From contig JABDJM010000351.1 in assembly GCA_013002475.1 (NCBI GenBank), forward strand, positions 1 to 5,903: a stretch of 5,903 nucleotides of DNA. The letters are read 5' to 3'. Source of the DNA: Saprospiraceae bacterium. GTDB lineage: Bacteria > Bacteroidota > Bacteroidia > Chitinophagales > Saprospiraceae. Numbering within the stretch: position 1 is the stretch's first letter; each line of letters starts with the position of its first letter. Shown in pieces: positions 1-5,514 of this stretch. The notes under the pieces were generated by a model. The model ran no database searches. It saw nothing but the letters and a program-made list of their open reading frames with translations, and had not been told where the DNA came from. The position numbers and the translations under genes are program-made.

Positions 1-42
1 TGGATGATCCCCATTATAAATGGAAACTCCCGAAGAGATCAG
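1..42 (+). repeat. Left arm of a 42-bp inverted repeat, truncated by the window edge
   Basis: Bases 1-42 are the reverse complement of 328-369 with a single mismatch (G35 opposite A335). Bases 1-34 match perfectly, then 36-42 (AGATCAG) match again, and homology stops at 43. Because the arm begins at base 1, its true length is unknown. The native copy is probably the right arm, which lies inside an intact open frame, whereas this arm interrupts recG-like coding sequence. The most likely origin is a fold-back chimera at a contig end. Confidence 0.93.
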
Positions 43-183
43 GCAATCCTGGAGACTGCCCGGGAAATTGCCTTGCGAATCCTGGATAAGGACCCCGGAT
101 TACAAAATCCCCTTAATCAGAGACTGCGCAATTATCTCGACCAGCACAAAAAGAAAATCAAGGTCTGGAACAGGATTTCTTAG
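1..183 (+). CDS. recG: ATP-dependent DNA helicase RecG, C-terminal fragment (5' end missing)
   Basis: Frame 1 is open from the window edge to a TAG at 181-183, giving 60 residues with no start. From about residue 12 it reads DQAILETAREIALRILDKDP, then a short basic tail ending VWNRIS. The pattern DQ-x-(hydrophobic)-L-x-x-AR-x-x-A-x-x-(hydrophobic)-L-x-x-DP matches, from memory, the extreme C-terminus of RecG, and a W-x-R-I-S ending is typical of Bacteroidota RecG. RecG is a cytoplasmic superfamily 2 helicase that remodels stalled forks and branched recombination intermediates; its helicase motifs would lie upstream and are not present. The first ~11 residues (WMIPIINGNSR) do not fit the expected leucine- and alanine-rich stretch before DQ, and their DNA is an inverted copy of 336-369, so genuine recG probably starts near base 35. 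The family call rests on about 49 residues; the reading frame and stop are certain. Confidence 0.66.
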   Translation, partial: WMIPIINGNSRRDQAILETAREIALRILDKDPGLQNPLNQRLRNYLDQHKKKIKVWNRIS

Positions 184-243
184 AAAACGTCGTTTGTTAC
201 AAGCTGTTTGTCCTTTAAATCAGTGCTAAGGGGCATTTTTGGC

Positions 244-251
244 TATTTTTG
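244..251 (+). promoter_or_regulatory. Possible Bacteroidota -7 element before the small membrane-protein gene
   Basis: TATTTTTG is a perfect match to the Bacteroidota -7 consensus TAnnTTTG. No TTG or TTTG is found at the expected 19-21 bases upstream, and the tract is T-rich, so a chance match is possible. Transcription from it would start about 5 bases before the ATG at 262, or about 23 before the alternative ATG at 280. Confidence 0.35.
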
Positions 252-261
252 AAAAAAAAAT

Positions 262-576
262 ATGGCGACGAGATTGAAGATGACAGGCTTTGCTCGCTTT
301 TTCATTTTTCTATTGATTGCTGCTCCTCTGATCTATTCGGGAGTTTCCATTTATAATGGGGATCATCCACTGGATGCCGTCAAAAAGGATTTTGGGATCG
401 ACCTACGGGGAGGATCAAATTCTTCTGATGATATTTCGAAGGAGGATTTAAATCCTTCAAAAGGAAACGATGATCAGACGAAGCTGATCAAGTTTTTGAG
501 GGAAAAAAATGAGCAATTGGAAATGGAGAACGAAGAACTAAAAGCAAAATTAAAACAGTTGGAAGGAGGCTATTAG
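262..576 (+). CDS. Small single-pass membrane protein with C-terminal leucine zipper, unknown function
   Basis: I do not recognise this 104-residue protein. A short basic N-terminus (R4, K6, R12) leads into a hydrophobic helix at about residues 13-30 (FFIFLLIAAPLIYSGVSI), best read as a membrane anchor or uncleaved signal; there is no lipobox cysteine. Residues 31-70 are polar and rich in Gly, Asp and Ser, probably a flexible linker. Residues 72-101 form a strongly predicted coiled coil: L79, L86, L93 and L100 are spaced exactly seven apart, with I76, N83, N90 and L97 in the other core position. Positive charges before the helix favour a periplasmic C-terminus. The start could instead be ATG 280 (residue 7, MTGFARF); neither has a Shine-Dalgarno site. 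It lies 78 bases after recG and 40 before serA. Its clean domain layout supports a real gene, but no role can be assigned. Confidence 0.72.
   Translation: MATRLKMTGFARFFIFLLIAAPLIYSGVSIYNGDHPLDAVKKDFGIDLRGGSNSSDDISKEDLNPSKGNDDQTKLIKFLREKNEQLEMENEELKAKLKQLEGGY
328..369 (-). repeat. Right arm of the 42-bp inverted repeat, inside the small membrane-protein gene
   Basis: This segment is the reverse complement of bases 1-42 with one mismatch. It encodes roughly residues 23-36 of the small membrane protein, spanning the outer end of the membrane helix and the start of the soluble part. The frame reads smoothly through it, which suggests this is the native copy. The arms are separated by 285 bases that contain the end of recG, the intergenic gap and the start of the small gene. 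Confidence 0.93.
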
Positions 577-593
577 GACTCCTTTGTTTTTAA

Positions 594-601
594 TTTCTTT
601 G
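594..601 (+). promoter_or_regulatory. Possible -7 element upstream of serA
   Basis: TTTCTTTG differs from TAnnTTTG at one position and is followed by GTGGCAAA, resembling many Bacteroidota start regions. It sits 15 bases before ATG 617, giving a short leader. I see no convincing -33 TTG at the right spacing, so this is tentative. Its presence would argue that 594-616 is non-coding and that serA starts at 617. Confidence 0.3.
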
Positions 602-616
602 TGGCAAAATAAAAGC

Positions 617-1567
617 ATGTTCAAAATACTAGTAAACGATGGAATTCACCCGGATGGCCAACAAGCGCTGGAGCAAGCCGGGATAGAGGTTGTCAACCAA
701 AAGGTTCCTCAGGAGGAATTGATGTCAAAGCTTCCGGAATTTGATGGCATTGTGGTCCGTTCCGCAACGAAAGTCCGCGCCGACCTTATCGATGCATGTC
801 CAAATTTGAAGGTGATCGCTAGAGGAGGTGTGGGACTGGATAATATTGATGTTGATCATGCAAAGGAAAAAGGTATTCCGGTGATTAATACTCCGGCTGC
901 CTCTTCCCAGGCAGTTGCAGAGTTGGTTTTTGCCCACTTATTTGGTCAGTGCCGTTTTCTATCCCAATCAAACCGGGAAATGCCTCAAAAAGGAGATGCA
1001 TCCTTTAAGCAACTGAAAAAATCCTACTCAAAAGGAATTCAGCTAAGGGGTCGTACCATGGGAATAATTGGACTTGGCAGGATAGGCCAGGAAACCGCTA
1101 GGATAGCACTAGGAGTGGGAATGAAAGTGGTCGGAGTCGATCCTTTTGTTGATTCTGTAAATATAGATGTACCTGTCTTCGGTGCAGGATCGGTAACCGC
1201 AAAAGTGGAATCTGTTCCAATGGAATCCATGCTGGCTGAAGCGGATGTTATTAGCCTTCACGTTCCTTTTCTTGGAAAGGCGGTTTTAGGAGCTGATGAG
1301 TTTTCGAAAATGAAAAATGGGGTGATCATCATCAATGCAGCCCGAGGAGGAACGCTTGACGAGGATGTACTGCTGGAGTACCTCAACAACGGAACGGTTT
1401 CTTTTGCCGGCCTGGACGTTTTTGTTGGCGAACCCACCCCAAGAGAGGATCTATTAAAACATCCCAGAATTTCTCTTACTCCCCATATTGGTGCTGCAAC
1501 GGGGGAGGCCCAGCGAAATATCGGTATGGAACTAGCGCAAAAAATTACCAAGGTCTTAAAGAATTAA
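617..1567 (+). CDS. serA: D-3-phosphoglycerate dehydrogenase, short form without ACT domain
   Basis: This 316-residue protein belongs to the NAD-dependent D-2-hydroxyacid dehydrogenases. The best substrate guess is 3-phosphoglycerate, oxidised to 3-phosphohydroxypyruvate in the first step of serine synthesis in the cytoplasm. Substrate-side motifs RSATKV (48-53) and RGGVGLDNID (69-78) are typical of PGDH. The nucleotide-binding loop is GLGRIG (152-157), with D175 at the end of the second strand favouring NAD over NADP. The catalytic set is complete: R243 in AARGG, E272 in GEP and H290 in TPHIGAAT. It ends right after the catalytic domain, lacking the ACT domain that gives serine feedback in longer SerA enzymes. 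ATG 617 is chosen because MFKILVNDGI is the usual family start; an in-frame TTG at 584 adds only 11 unlikely residues. lpxD follows after 10 bases, so co-transcription is likely. Another 2-hydroxyacid substrate cannot be excluded. Confidence 0.88.
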   Translation: MFKILVNDGIHPDGQQALEQAGIEVVNQKVPQEELMSKLPEFDGIVVRSATKVRADLIDACPNLKVIARGGVGLDNIDVDHAKEKGIPVINTPAASSQAVAELVFAHLFGQCRFLSQSNREMPQKGDASFKQLKKSYSKGIQLRGRTMGIIGLGRIGQETARIALGVGMKVVGVDPFVDSVNIDVPVFGAGSVTAKVESVPMESMLAEADVISLHVPFLGKAVLGADEFSKMKNGVIIINAARGGTLDEDVLLEYLNNGTVSFAGLDVFVGEPTPREDLLKHPRISLTPHIGAATGEAQRNIGMELAQKITKVLKN

Positions 1568-1577
1568 TAATCCTTCG

Positions 1578-2615
1578 ATGGAAATCTCTGCAGGTCAACT
1601 AGCTGAATTATTGAACGGAACTCTAGAGGGAAATCCTGAGGTACTGGTTAGTCAGCCTAGCAAAATTGAAGAAGGCGGGCCGGGAACAGTTTCCTTTTTG
1701 GGAAACATGAAGTACGAATCTCATTTGTACAAAACAACTGCCTCGGTGGTCATTATTCCACAAGATCTTTCACTAAAAGAATCAACTGATGCTACCCTGA
1801 TTCGAGTGGATGATGTGTATTCCAGTCTTGGGTTTTTGCTGAACCAATTTCAAGATTCATCTGCACCAACTCCTGGTCAGGATTCACTTTCTTTTGTTCA
1901 CACGGATGCAACGGTGGATCCCTTAGCTAGCATCGGAGCCTTTTCAATAATTAGTCCAGGAGCCTCCATCGCAGCTGATGCAATTATTTTCCCGCAAGTT
2001 TTTATCGGTCCGGGAGTGAGTGTAGGCAAAAACACAATCATCCATCCTGGTGCAAAAATATACCGTGGGTGTCAGATCGGAAACTATTGTGTGATCCATT
2101 CGAATGCTGTAATTGGGAGTGATGGATTTGGATTTTCTCCCACTGAAAATGGAGACTATAAAAAGATCCCCCAGGTTGGAAATGTCGTTGTGGAAGATAA
2201 CGTAGAGATTGGAGCTAATACCGTAATAGATAGGGCCTCAATCGGCCACACATATATTCGCAAGGGGGCTAAGTTGGACAACCTAATTCAAATTGCACAT
2301 AATGTTGATGTTGGAAAGAACACTGTAATAGCTGCGCAGGCCGGTATAGCAGGCAGCACCCGCCTTGGTGAAAATTGCCAGATTGGCGGGCAAGCTGGTT
2401 TTGTAGGCCATATCGAGGTAGCAGACGGTACTAAAGTCCAGGCGCAAAGCGGTATCTCACATTCATTGGAAAAGGAAGGGGCCGCCTGGTACGGGTCGCC
2501 TGCACTGAGCTATAGGGACTATCTAAAATCCTACGCAATCTTCAAGAATTTGCCCGGTTTACAGGCCCGGATCAGAGATCTCGAGAAGCAAATCAAGGCT
2601 TTAGAGGGAGAATAA
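1578..2615 (+). CDS. lpxD: UDP-3-O-(3-hydroxyacyl)glucosamine N-acyltransferase LpxD
   Basis: LpxD catalyses the third step of lipid A synthesis, moving a 3-hydroxyacyl chain from acyl carrier protein to the 2-amino group of UDP-3-O-acyl-glucosamine in the cytoplasm. The 345-residue length matches the family (E. coli about 341). Residues 1-100 form the N-terminal uridine-binding domain, including GTVSFLGNMKY (36-46). Residues 107-300 are a left-handed beta helix of hexapeptide repeats such as IGPGVS, IGNYCV and IGANTV. GSDGFGF (180-186) is a family hallmark, and IQIAHNVDVG (237-246) carries the catalytic histidine H241. The C-terminus (about 310-345) is helical and closes the acyl-carrier-protein site of the trimer. 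ATG 1578 lies 10 bases after serA with no Shine-Dalgarno site; MEISAGQLAELL is a standard LpxD start. The gap to lpxC-fabZ is 91 bases. No truncation or odd residue is visible. Confidence 0.96.
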   Translation: MEISAGQLAELLNGTLEGNPEVLVSQPSKIEEGGPGTVSFLGNMKYESHLYKTTASVVIIPQDLSLKESTDATLIRVDDVYSSLGFLLNQFQDSSAPTPGQDSLSFVHTDATVDPLASIGAFSIISPGASIAADAIIFPQVFIGPGVSVGKNTIIHPGAKIYRGCQIGNYCVIHSNAVIGSDGFGFSPTENGDYKKIPQVGNVVVEDNVEIGANTVIDRASIGHTYIRKGAKLDNLIQIAHNVDVGKNTVIAAQAGIAGSTRLGENCQIGGQAGFVGHIEVADGTKVQAQSGISHSLEKEGAAWYGSPALSYRDYLKSYAIFKNLPGLQARIRDLEKQIKALEGE

Positions 2616-2630
2616 AAATCCCTATCTTCG
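2602..2630 (+). promoter_or_regulatory. Candidate promoter for the lpxC-fabZ / lpxA / ATPase group
   Basis: TATCTTCG (2623-2630) matches the Bacteroidota -7 element TAnnTTTG at all but one fixed position. A TTAG/TTTAG-like sequence around 2600-2604, in the last codons of lpxD, sits at roughly the right -33 spacing but lacks the preferred TTG. The predicted transcript would begin near 2635 and carry a leader of about 70 bases before the ATG at 2707. This is inferred from consensus only. Confidence 0.38.
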
Positions 2631-2637
2631 CCAAATT

Positions 2638-2648
2638 GTTAATTTAAC
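2638..2648. promoter_or_regulatory. 11-bp perfect palindrome just downstream of the candidate lpxC promoter
   Basis: GTTAA-T-TTAAC is a perfect palindrome around T2643. It falls near the predicted transcription start, where an operator could act. It is short and AT-rich, so chance is a serious alternative, and no regulator is implied by the sequence. The rest of the 91-base gap (2616-2706) shows no strong hairpin, Shine-Dalgarno site or plausible leader peptide. Confidence 0.2.
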
Positions 2649-2706
2649 TAGTTTTCACCTTGGGTTTTGGCCTGCATGAGCAGAACTTGAGACTGATACC
2701 ACCCTG

Positions 2707-4107
2707 ATGAAACAACATACGATACAATCAAGGCAAAGTATTGAAGGTATCGGGCTTCATACTGGTAAGGCAGTTACCATTCACTTTAACCCGGCCCCTG
2801 CTGGCCATGGCATCAAATTCCAAAGAATTGACCTCGATGACCAGCCGATCATACCCGCTCTAATTACCAGAGTGGCTACTACTAACAGGGGAACTACCAT
2901 CCAAACAGGCGAAGCTCAAGTGAGCACAATCGAACATGTACTTTCGGCTATTCAAGGGATGGAGCTTGATAACATCCTTATTGAAATTGATGGTCCTGAG
3001 GTCCCCATTTTAGATGGGTCCGCATCTGGGTTTATCGAAACTCTGCAAAGGTGTGGAAAAGTTGAACAAGAGGAGGAAAGAGATTTCCTGGAGATAACTG
3101 AAACTGTTTCTTATCAGGATGAGATCTCAGGAAGCGAGTTGGTAGCAATTCCGGCTGATTCTTTCCAGGTAACAACATTGATCGATTTCAACTCCCCCAC
3201 TTTAGGACAGCAGTATGCTGCCATGGAGGATATTTCCGAATATCAGTCTGAGATCGCTCCCAGCAGGACTTTCGTTTTTCTTCATGAACTGGAGCAACTG
3301 CTGAATCAAAACCTTATAAAGGGAGGAAACCTGGATAACGCTATTGTGATAGCGGACAGGATAATGAACGAGGAGGAACTTGCCGTGCTAGCGAAGCGGT
3401 TAGGAAAACCTGGGATAAAGGTGGAGAAAACGGGTGTGTTGAATACCACCGAGCTTAAGTTTAAAAATGAGCCGGCCCGTCACAAACTTTTGGATGTTAT
3501 CGGAGATCTTTCCCTTGTGGGTATTCCGATAAAAGGGAAAATCGTTGCTACCAAACCTGGCCACACAGCCAATGTGGAATTTGCTAGAATCCTTCGGAAG
3601 AAATATCAGGAGCAGCGTAAGCTCAAGGAAATTCCAAAGTACGATCCCAATGAAGAACCACTTTTGGATTCCGCTAAGATCCAAACTATGCTCCCCCACC
3701 GCCATCCCTTTCTAATGGTGGATAAGATCATAGAACAAACTGATCAATATGTCGTTGGTGTTAAGGCAGTAGGATTTAATGAATTCTACTTTCAGGGGCA
3801 TTTTCCAAACAACCCGGTATTTCCGGGAGTATTGCAGATGGAGGCCCTGGCCCAAACAGGAGGAATCCTGGCTCTAAGCACCGTCGAGGATCCACATAAT
3901 TGGGATACTTATTTTTTGAAAATCGATAGTTGTAAATTCAAAAGAAAAGTAATTCCCGGAGACACGTTAATTTTGAAATGCGAATTTCTTTCACCCATTA
4001 GACGAGGGATCGTTCATATGCAGGGAACCGTTTATGTAGGGAATAACATTGCCTCCGAAGGAGAACTAACCGCACAAATTGTTAGACGAAAAACTGACTG
4101 TGAGTAA
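2707..4107 (+). CDS. lpxC-fabZ: Bifunctional LpxC deacetylase / FabZ 3-hydroxyacyl-ACP dehydratase fusion
   Basis: The 466-residue protein joins two enzymes. LpxC (about 1-300) is the zinc deacetylase that removes acetate from UDP-3-O-acyl-GlcNAc, the committed lipid A step. Its ligands are visible: E76-H77 in TIEHVLSA, H259 and D263 in RHKLLDVIGDLSLVG, and H286 in KPGHTANVEF; RTF (187-189) and GGNLDNAIV (206-214) are also family motifs. A charged linker at about 298-318 leads to FabZ (about 320-460), a hot-dog-fold dehydratase making trans-2-enoyl-ACP for fatty acid elongation. FabZ shows LPHRHPFLMVDK (329-340) and GHFPNNPVFPGVLQMEALAQ (364-383) with catalytic H365 and E379. Both halves are full length with intact active sites, so this is a functional fusion and not a frameshift product. 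The fusion is known across Bacteroidota. ATG 2707 gives MKQHTIQSRQSIEGIGLHTG, the standard LpxC start. Its stop overlaps the start of lpxA by 8 bases. Confidence 0.97.
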   Translation: MKQHTIQSRQSIEGIGLHTGKAVTIHFNPAPAGHGIKFQRIDLDDQPIIPALITRVATTNRGTTIQTGEAQVSTIEHVLSAIQGMELDNILIEIDGPEVPILDGSASGFIETLQRCGKVEQEEERDFLEITETVSYQDEISGSELVAIPADSFQVTTLIDFNSPTLGQQYAAMEDISEYQSEIAPSRTFVFLHELEQLLNQNLIKGGNLDNAIVIADRIMNEEELAVLAKRLGKPGIKVEKTGVLNTTELKFKNEPARHKLLDVIGDLSLVGIPIKGKIVATKPGHTANVEFARILRKKYQEQRKLKEIPKYDPNEEPLLDSAKIQTMLPHRHPFLMVDKIIEQTDQYVVGVKAVGFNEFYFQGHFPNNPVFPGVLQMEALAQTGGILALSTVEDPHNWDTYFLKIDSCKFKRKVIPGDTLILKCEFLSPIRRGIVHMQGTVYVGNNIASEGELTAQIVRRKTDCE

Positions 4108-4909
4108 ATTTCAGGACATCCACCCAAACGCCCAGATCGGGAAAAATGTAAAGATTGCTTCCTTTGTTACCATTGAGGAGGATGTTGTCATTGGTGACAA
4201 TTGTGAAATTGGGGCCAATGTTTCAATATTGAACGGTACCAGAATGGGAGATGGTTGCAGAATTTTCCCAGGGGCCATTATTTCAAGTATTCCGCAGGAT
4301 CTAAAATTCCAGGGAGAAAACACCACCCTCAACATCGGAAACAATGTTACCATTCGTGAATACTGCACCATCAATCGCGGGACAATGGCCAACGGCGCCA
4401 CTGTAATTGGAAATAACACACTGATCATGGCTTACTGCCATGTCGCTCATGATTGTGTAATCCATGAAAACTGCATTCTTTCTAACTGCGTGAACCTTGC
4501 TGGACATATTGAGGTAGGACCAAAAGCTGTCTTAGGGGGATTAACCGCAGTCCATCAATTCGTTAGAATTGGGGACCATGTAATGGTTGGAGGAGGAAGT
4601 CTCGTTCGGAAAGATGTTCCACCCTACGTCAAAGCTGCGAGGGAACCTCTTTCCTACGCAGGGGTTAATTCAATCGGACTTCGCAGACGAGGATTTTCTA
4701 AGGACCAGATCAATAATATCCGGGACATTTACAGGATACTCTATGTCAAAGGAAATAATACTACTCAAGCTCTGCAGATGATCGAATCATCCATTTCAGA
4801 TACTCCGGAGAAATCCAACATTATCAAATTCATCAAAAAAGCTGATAGAGGGATCATCAGAGGATTAAGGTCGGCTAATCTGGTAAAAGCCAATGGACAT
4901 AATTCTTGA
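4100..4909 (+). CDS. lpxA: Acyl-ACP--UDP-N-acetylglucosamine O-acyltransferase LpxA
   Basis: LpxA performs the first lipid A step, the reversible transfer of a 3-hydroxyacyl chain from acyl carrier protein to the 3-OH of UDP-GlcNAc. The 269-residue product (E. coli 262) begins with hexapeptide repeats forming a left-handed beta helix (about 6-180) and ends in a helical domain starting near GLRRRGFS (193-200). Catalytic H117 lies in CHVAHDC (113-119) and a second conserved histidine, H152, in TAVHQFVRIG. IPQDLKFQGE (64-73) and IREYCTINRGT (85-95) are family signatures. G165 aligns with E. coli G173, the hydrocarbon-ruler position, which favours long acyl chains of C14 or more. The start is GTG 4100, inside the end of lpxC-fabZ (8-base overlap), because SKFQDIHPNAQIG matches usual LpxA N-termini; an upstream in-frame TTG at 4079 is less likely. 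No Shine-Dalgarno site is evident, so translation is probably coupled to the upstream gene. Confidence 0.95.
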   Translation: MSKFQDIHPNAQIGKNVKIASFVTIEEDVVIGDNCEIGANVSILNGTRMGDGCRIFPGAIISSIPQDLKFQGENTTLNIGNNVTIREYCTINRGTMANGATVIGNNTLIMAYCHVAHDCVIHENCILSNCVNLAGHIEVGPKAVLGGLTAVHQFVRIGDHVMVGGGSLVRKDVPPYVKAAREPLSYAGVNSIGLRRRGFSKDQINNIRDIYRILYVKGNNTTQALQMIESSISDTPEKSNIIKFIKKADRGIIRGLRSANLVKANGHNS

Positions 4910-5513
4910 TTCCCTAGGAAAAAGATTTCGGTACGATTGGATCTTCAAAAACCTTAACTATTCTTTTCATGCTGGAAAAATGTATGGGATAAAAGGCCCT
5001 AATGGGTCTGGTAAATCAACGCTGCTAAAAATCCTTTCTGGTCATCTCAGCCCTTCATCAGGCACAGTTACCTATCAAAAACAAGGCGTAGAAATTCAGA
5101 GAAATGATCTCTACAAATACCTCGGATATTCAGGACCCTATATGGACTTGATCGACGAATTATCGATGGAAGAATCTTTGAAATTTCACCAAAAGTTTAA
5201 GCCCTTCCTAGAAGGACTGTCTGTTCAGGAAATGATTTCCCTTTTAGAGTTGAAAAAAGCTGCTCAAAAAAAGATCAATCACTTTTCAAGCGGCATGCAA
5301 CAGCGGTTAAAACTTGGTCTTGCACTTTGTAGTCAATCGGACCTTCTTTTTTTAGATGAGCCGAATACCAACCTTGATCAATCTGCAAATGATTGGTTCG
5401 AAAAACTGCTCACCCGATTCCGGGGAGACAGAACAATTTTCATTGCTTCTAATGAACCAAGAGATTTCAAATACTGTGAAGAGATCCTAAATATCCAGGA
5501 TTTTAAAAAGTAA
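4893..5513 (+). CDS. ABC-transporter ATP-binding protein, stand-alone, with altered Q- and H-loops
   Basis: This 206-residue protein is one ABC nucleotide-binding domain with no membrane segment, so it should bind a separate permease at the inner membrane. Walker A is GPNGSGKST (35-43), the signature is SSGMQQR (132-138, in place of LSGGQ), Walker B is LLFLDEP (151-157) and the D-loop is NTNLD (158-162). Two switch residues differ from the textbook pattern: the Q-loop glutamine aligns with P82 (YSGPYMDLIDEL), and the H-loop histidine with N187 (IASNEP). E156 is kept, so ATP hydrolysis is still plausible. The small size and YxGxxxxLIDELSxEE region recall CcmA-like exporters, but no Ccm genes are near and I assign no substrate. 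ATG 4893 lies 17 bases inside lpxA in another frame, so the two are probably coupled; a lipid or envelope cargo is inference from context only. No partner permease is present, and the next gene is convergent. Confidence 0.92.
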   Translation: MDIILDSLGKRFRYDWIFKNLNYSFHAGKMYGIKGPNGSGKSTLLKILSGHLSPSSGTVTYQKQGVEIQRNDLYKYLGYSGPYMDLIDELSMEESLKFHQKFKPFLEGLSVQEMISLLELKKAAQKKINHFSSGMQQRLKLGLALCSQSDLLFLDEPNTNLDQSANDWFEKLLTRFRGDRTIFIASNEPRDFKYCEEILNIQDFKK

Positions 5514-5514
5514 T

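Noticed and set aside
20..229. 69-codon open frame starting at ATG 20
   Set aside because: It is out of frame with the recG tail, begins inside the inverted-repeat arm, and encodes an Arg/Ser/Cys-rich sequence with no domain character.
184..261. Possible recG terminator hairpin in the gap before the small gene (AGCTG...CAGTGCT, followed by T-runs)
   Set aside because: The stem is only about five pairs with a bulge and a long loop, too weak to call.
584..616. TTG start that would add 11 residues to SerA
   Set aside because: MFKILVNDGI is the normal family N-terminus, and the extra stretch covers a likely promoter element.
2040..2460. Periodic sequence within lpxD (and likewise lpxA) that could suggest a DNA repeat array
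   Set aside because: The periodicity is at the protein level (hexapeptide turns of the beta helix); the DNA units differ, and there are no CRISPR-like identical repeats.
2676..2690. Four-codon leader peptide (ATG...TGA) before lpxC, and the nearby CTGC/GCAG mini-hairpin
   Set aside because: It is too short, with no attenuator structure or codon bias to support it; expected by chance.
3400..3705. Minus-strand open frame opposite lpxC-fabZ (101 codons)
   Set aside because: It is antisense to a fully conserved enzyme and has no domain, start context or promoter; it is a shadow.
4079..4099. TTG start that would add 7 residues to LpxA
   Set aside because: It lengthens the overlap with lpxC-fabZ, and the added residues do not resemble LpxA; GTG 4100 fits homologues better.
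4111..4507. Two minus-strand open frames opposite lpxA, and a + strand one at 4587-4781
   Set aside because: All lie within the conserved lpxA frame; they arise from the repetitive hexapeptide codon pattern.
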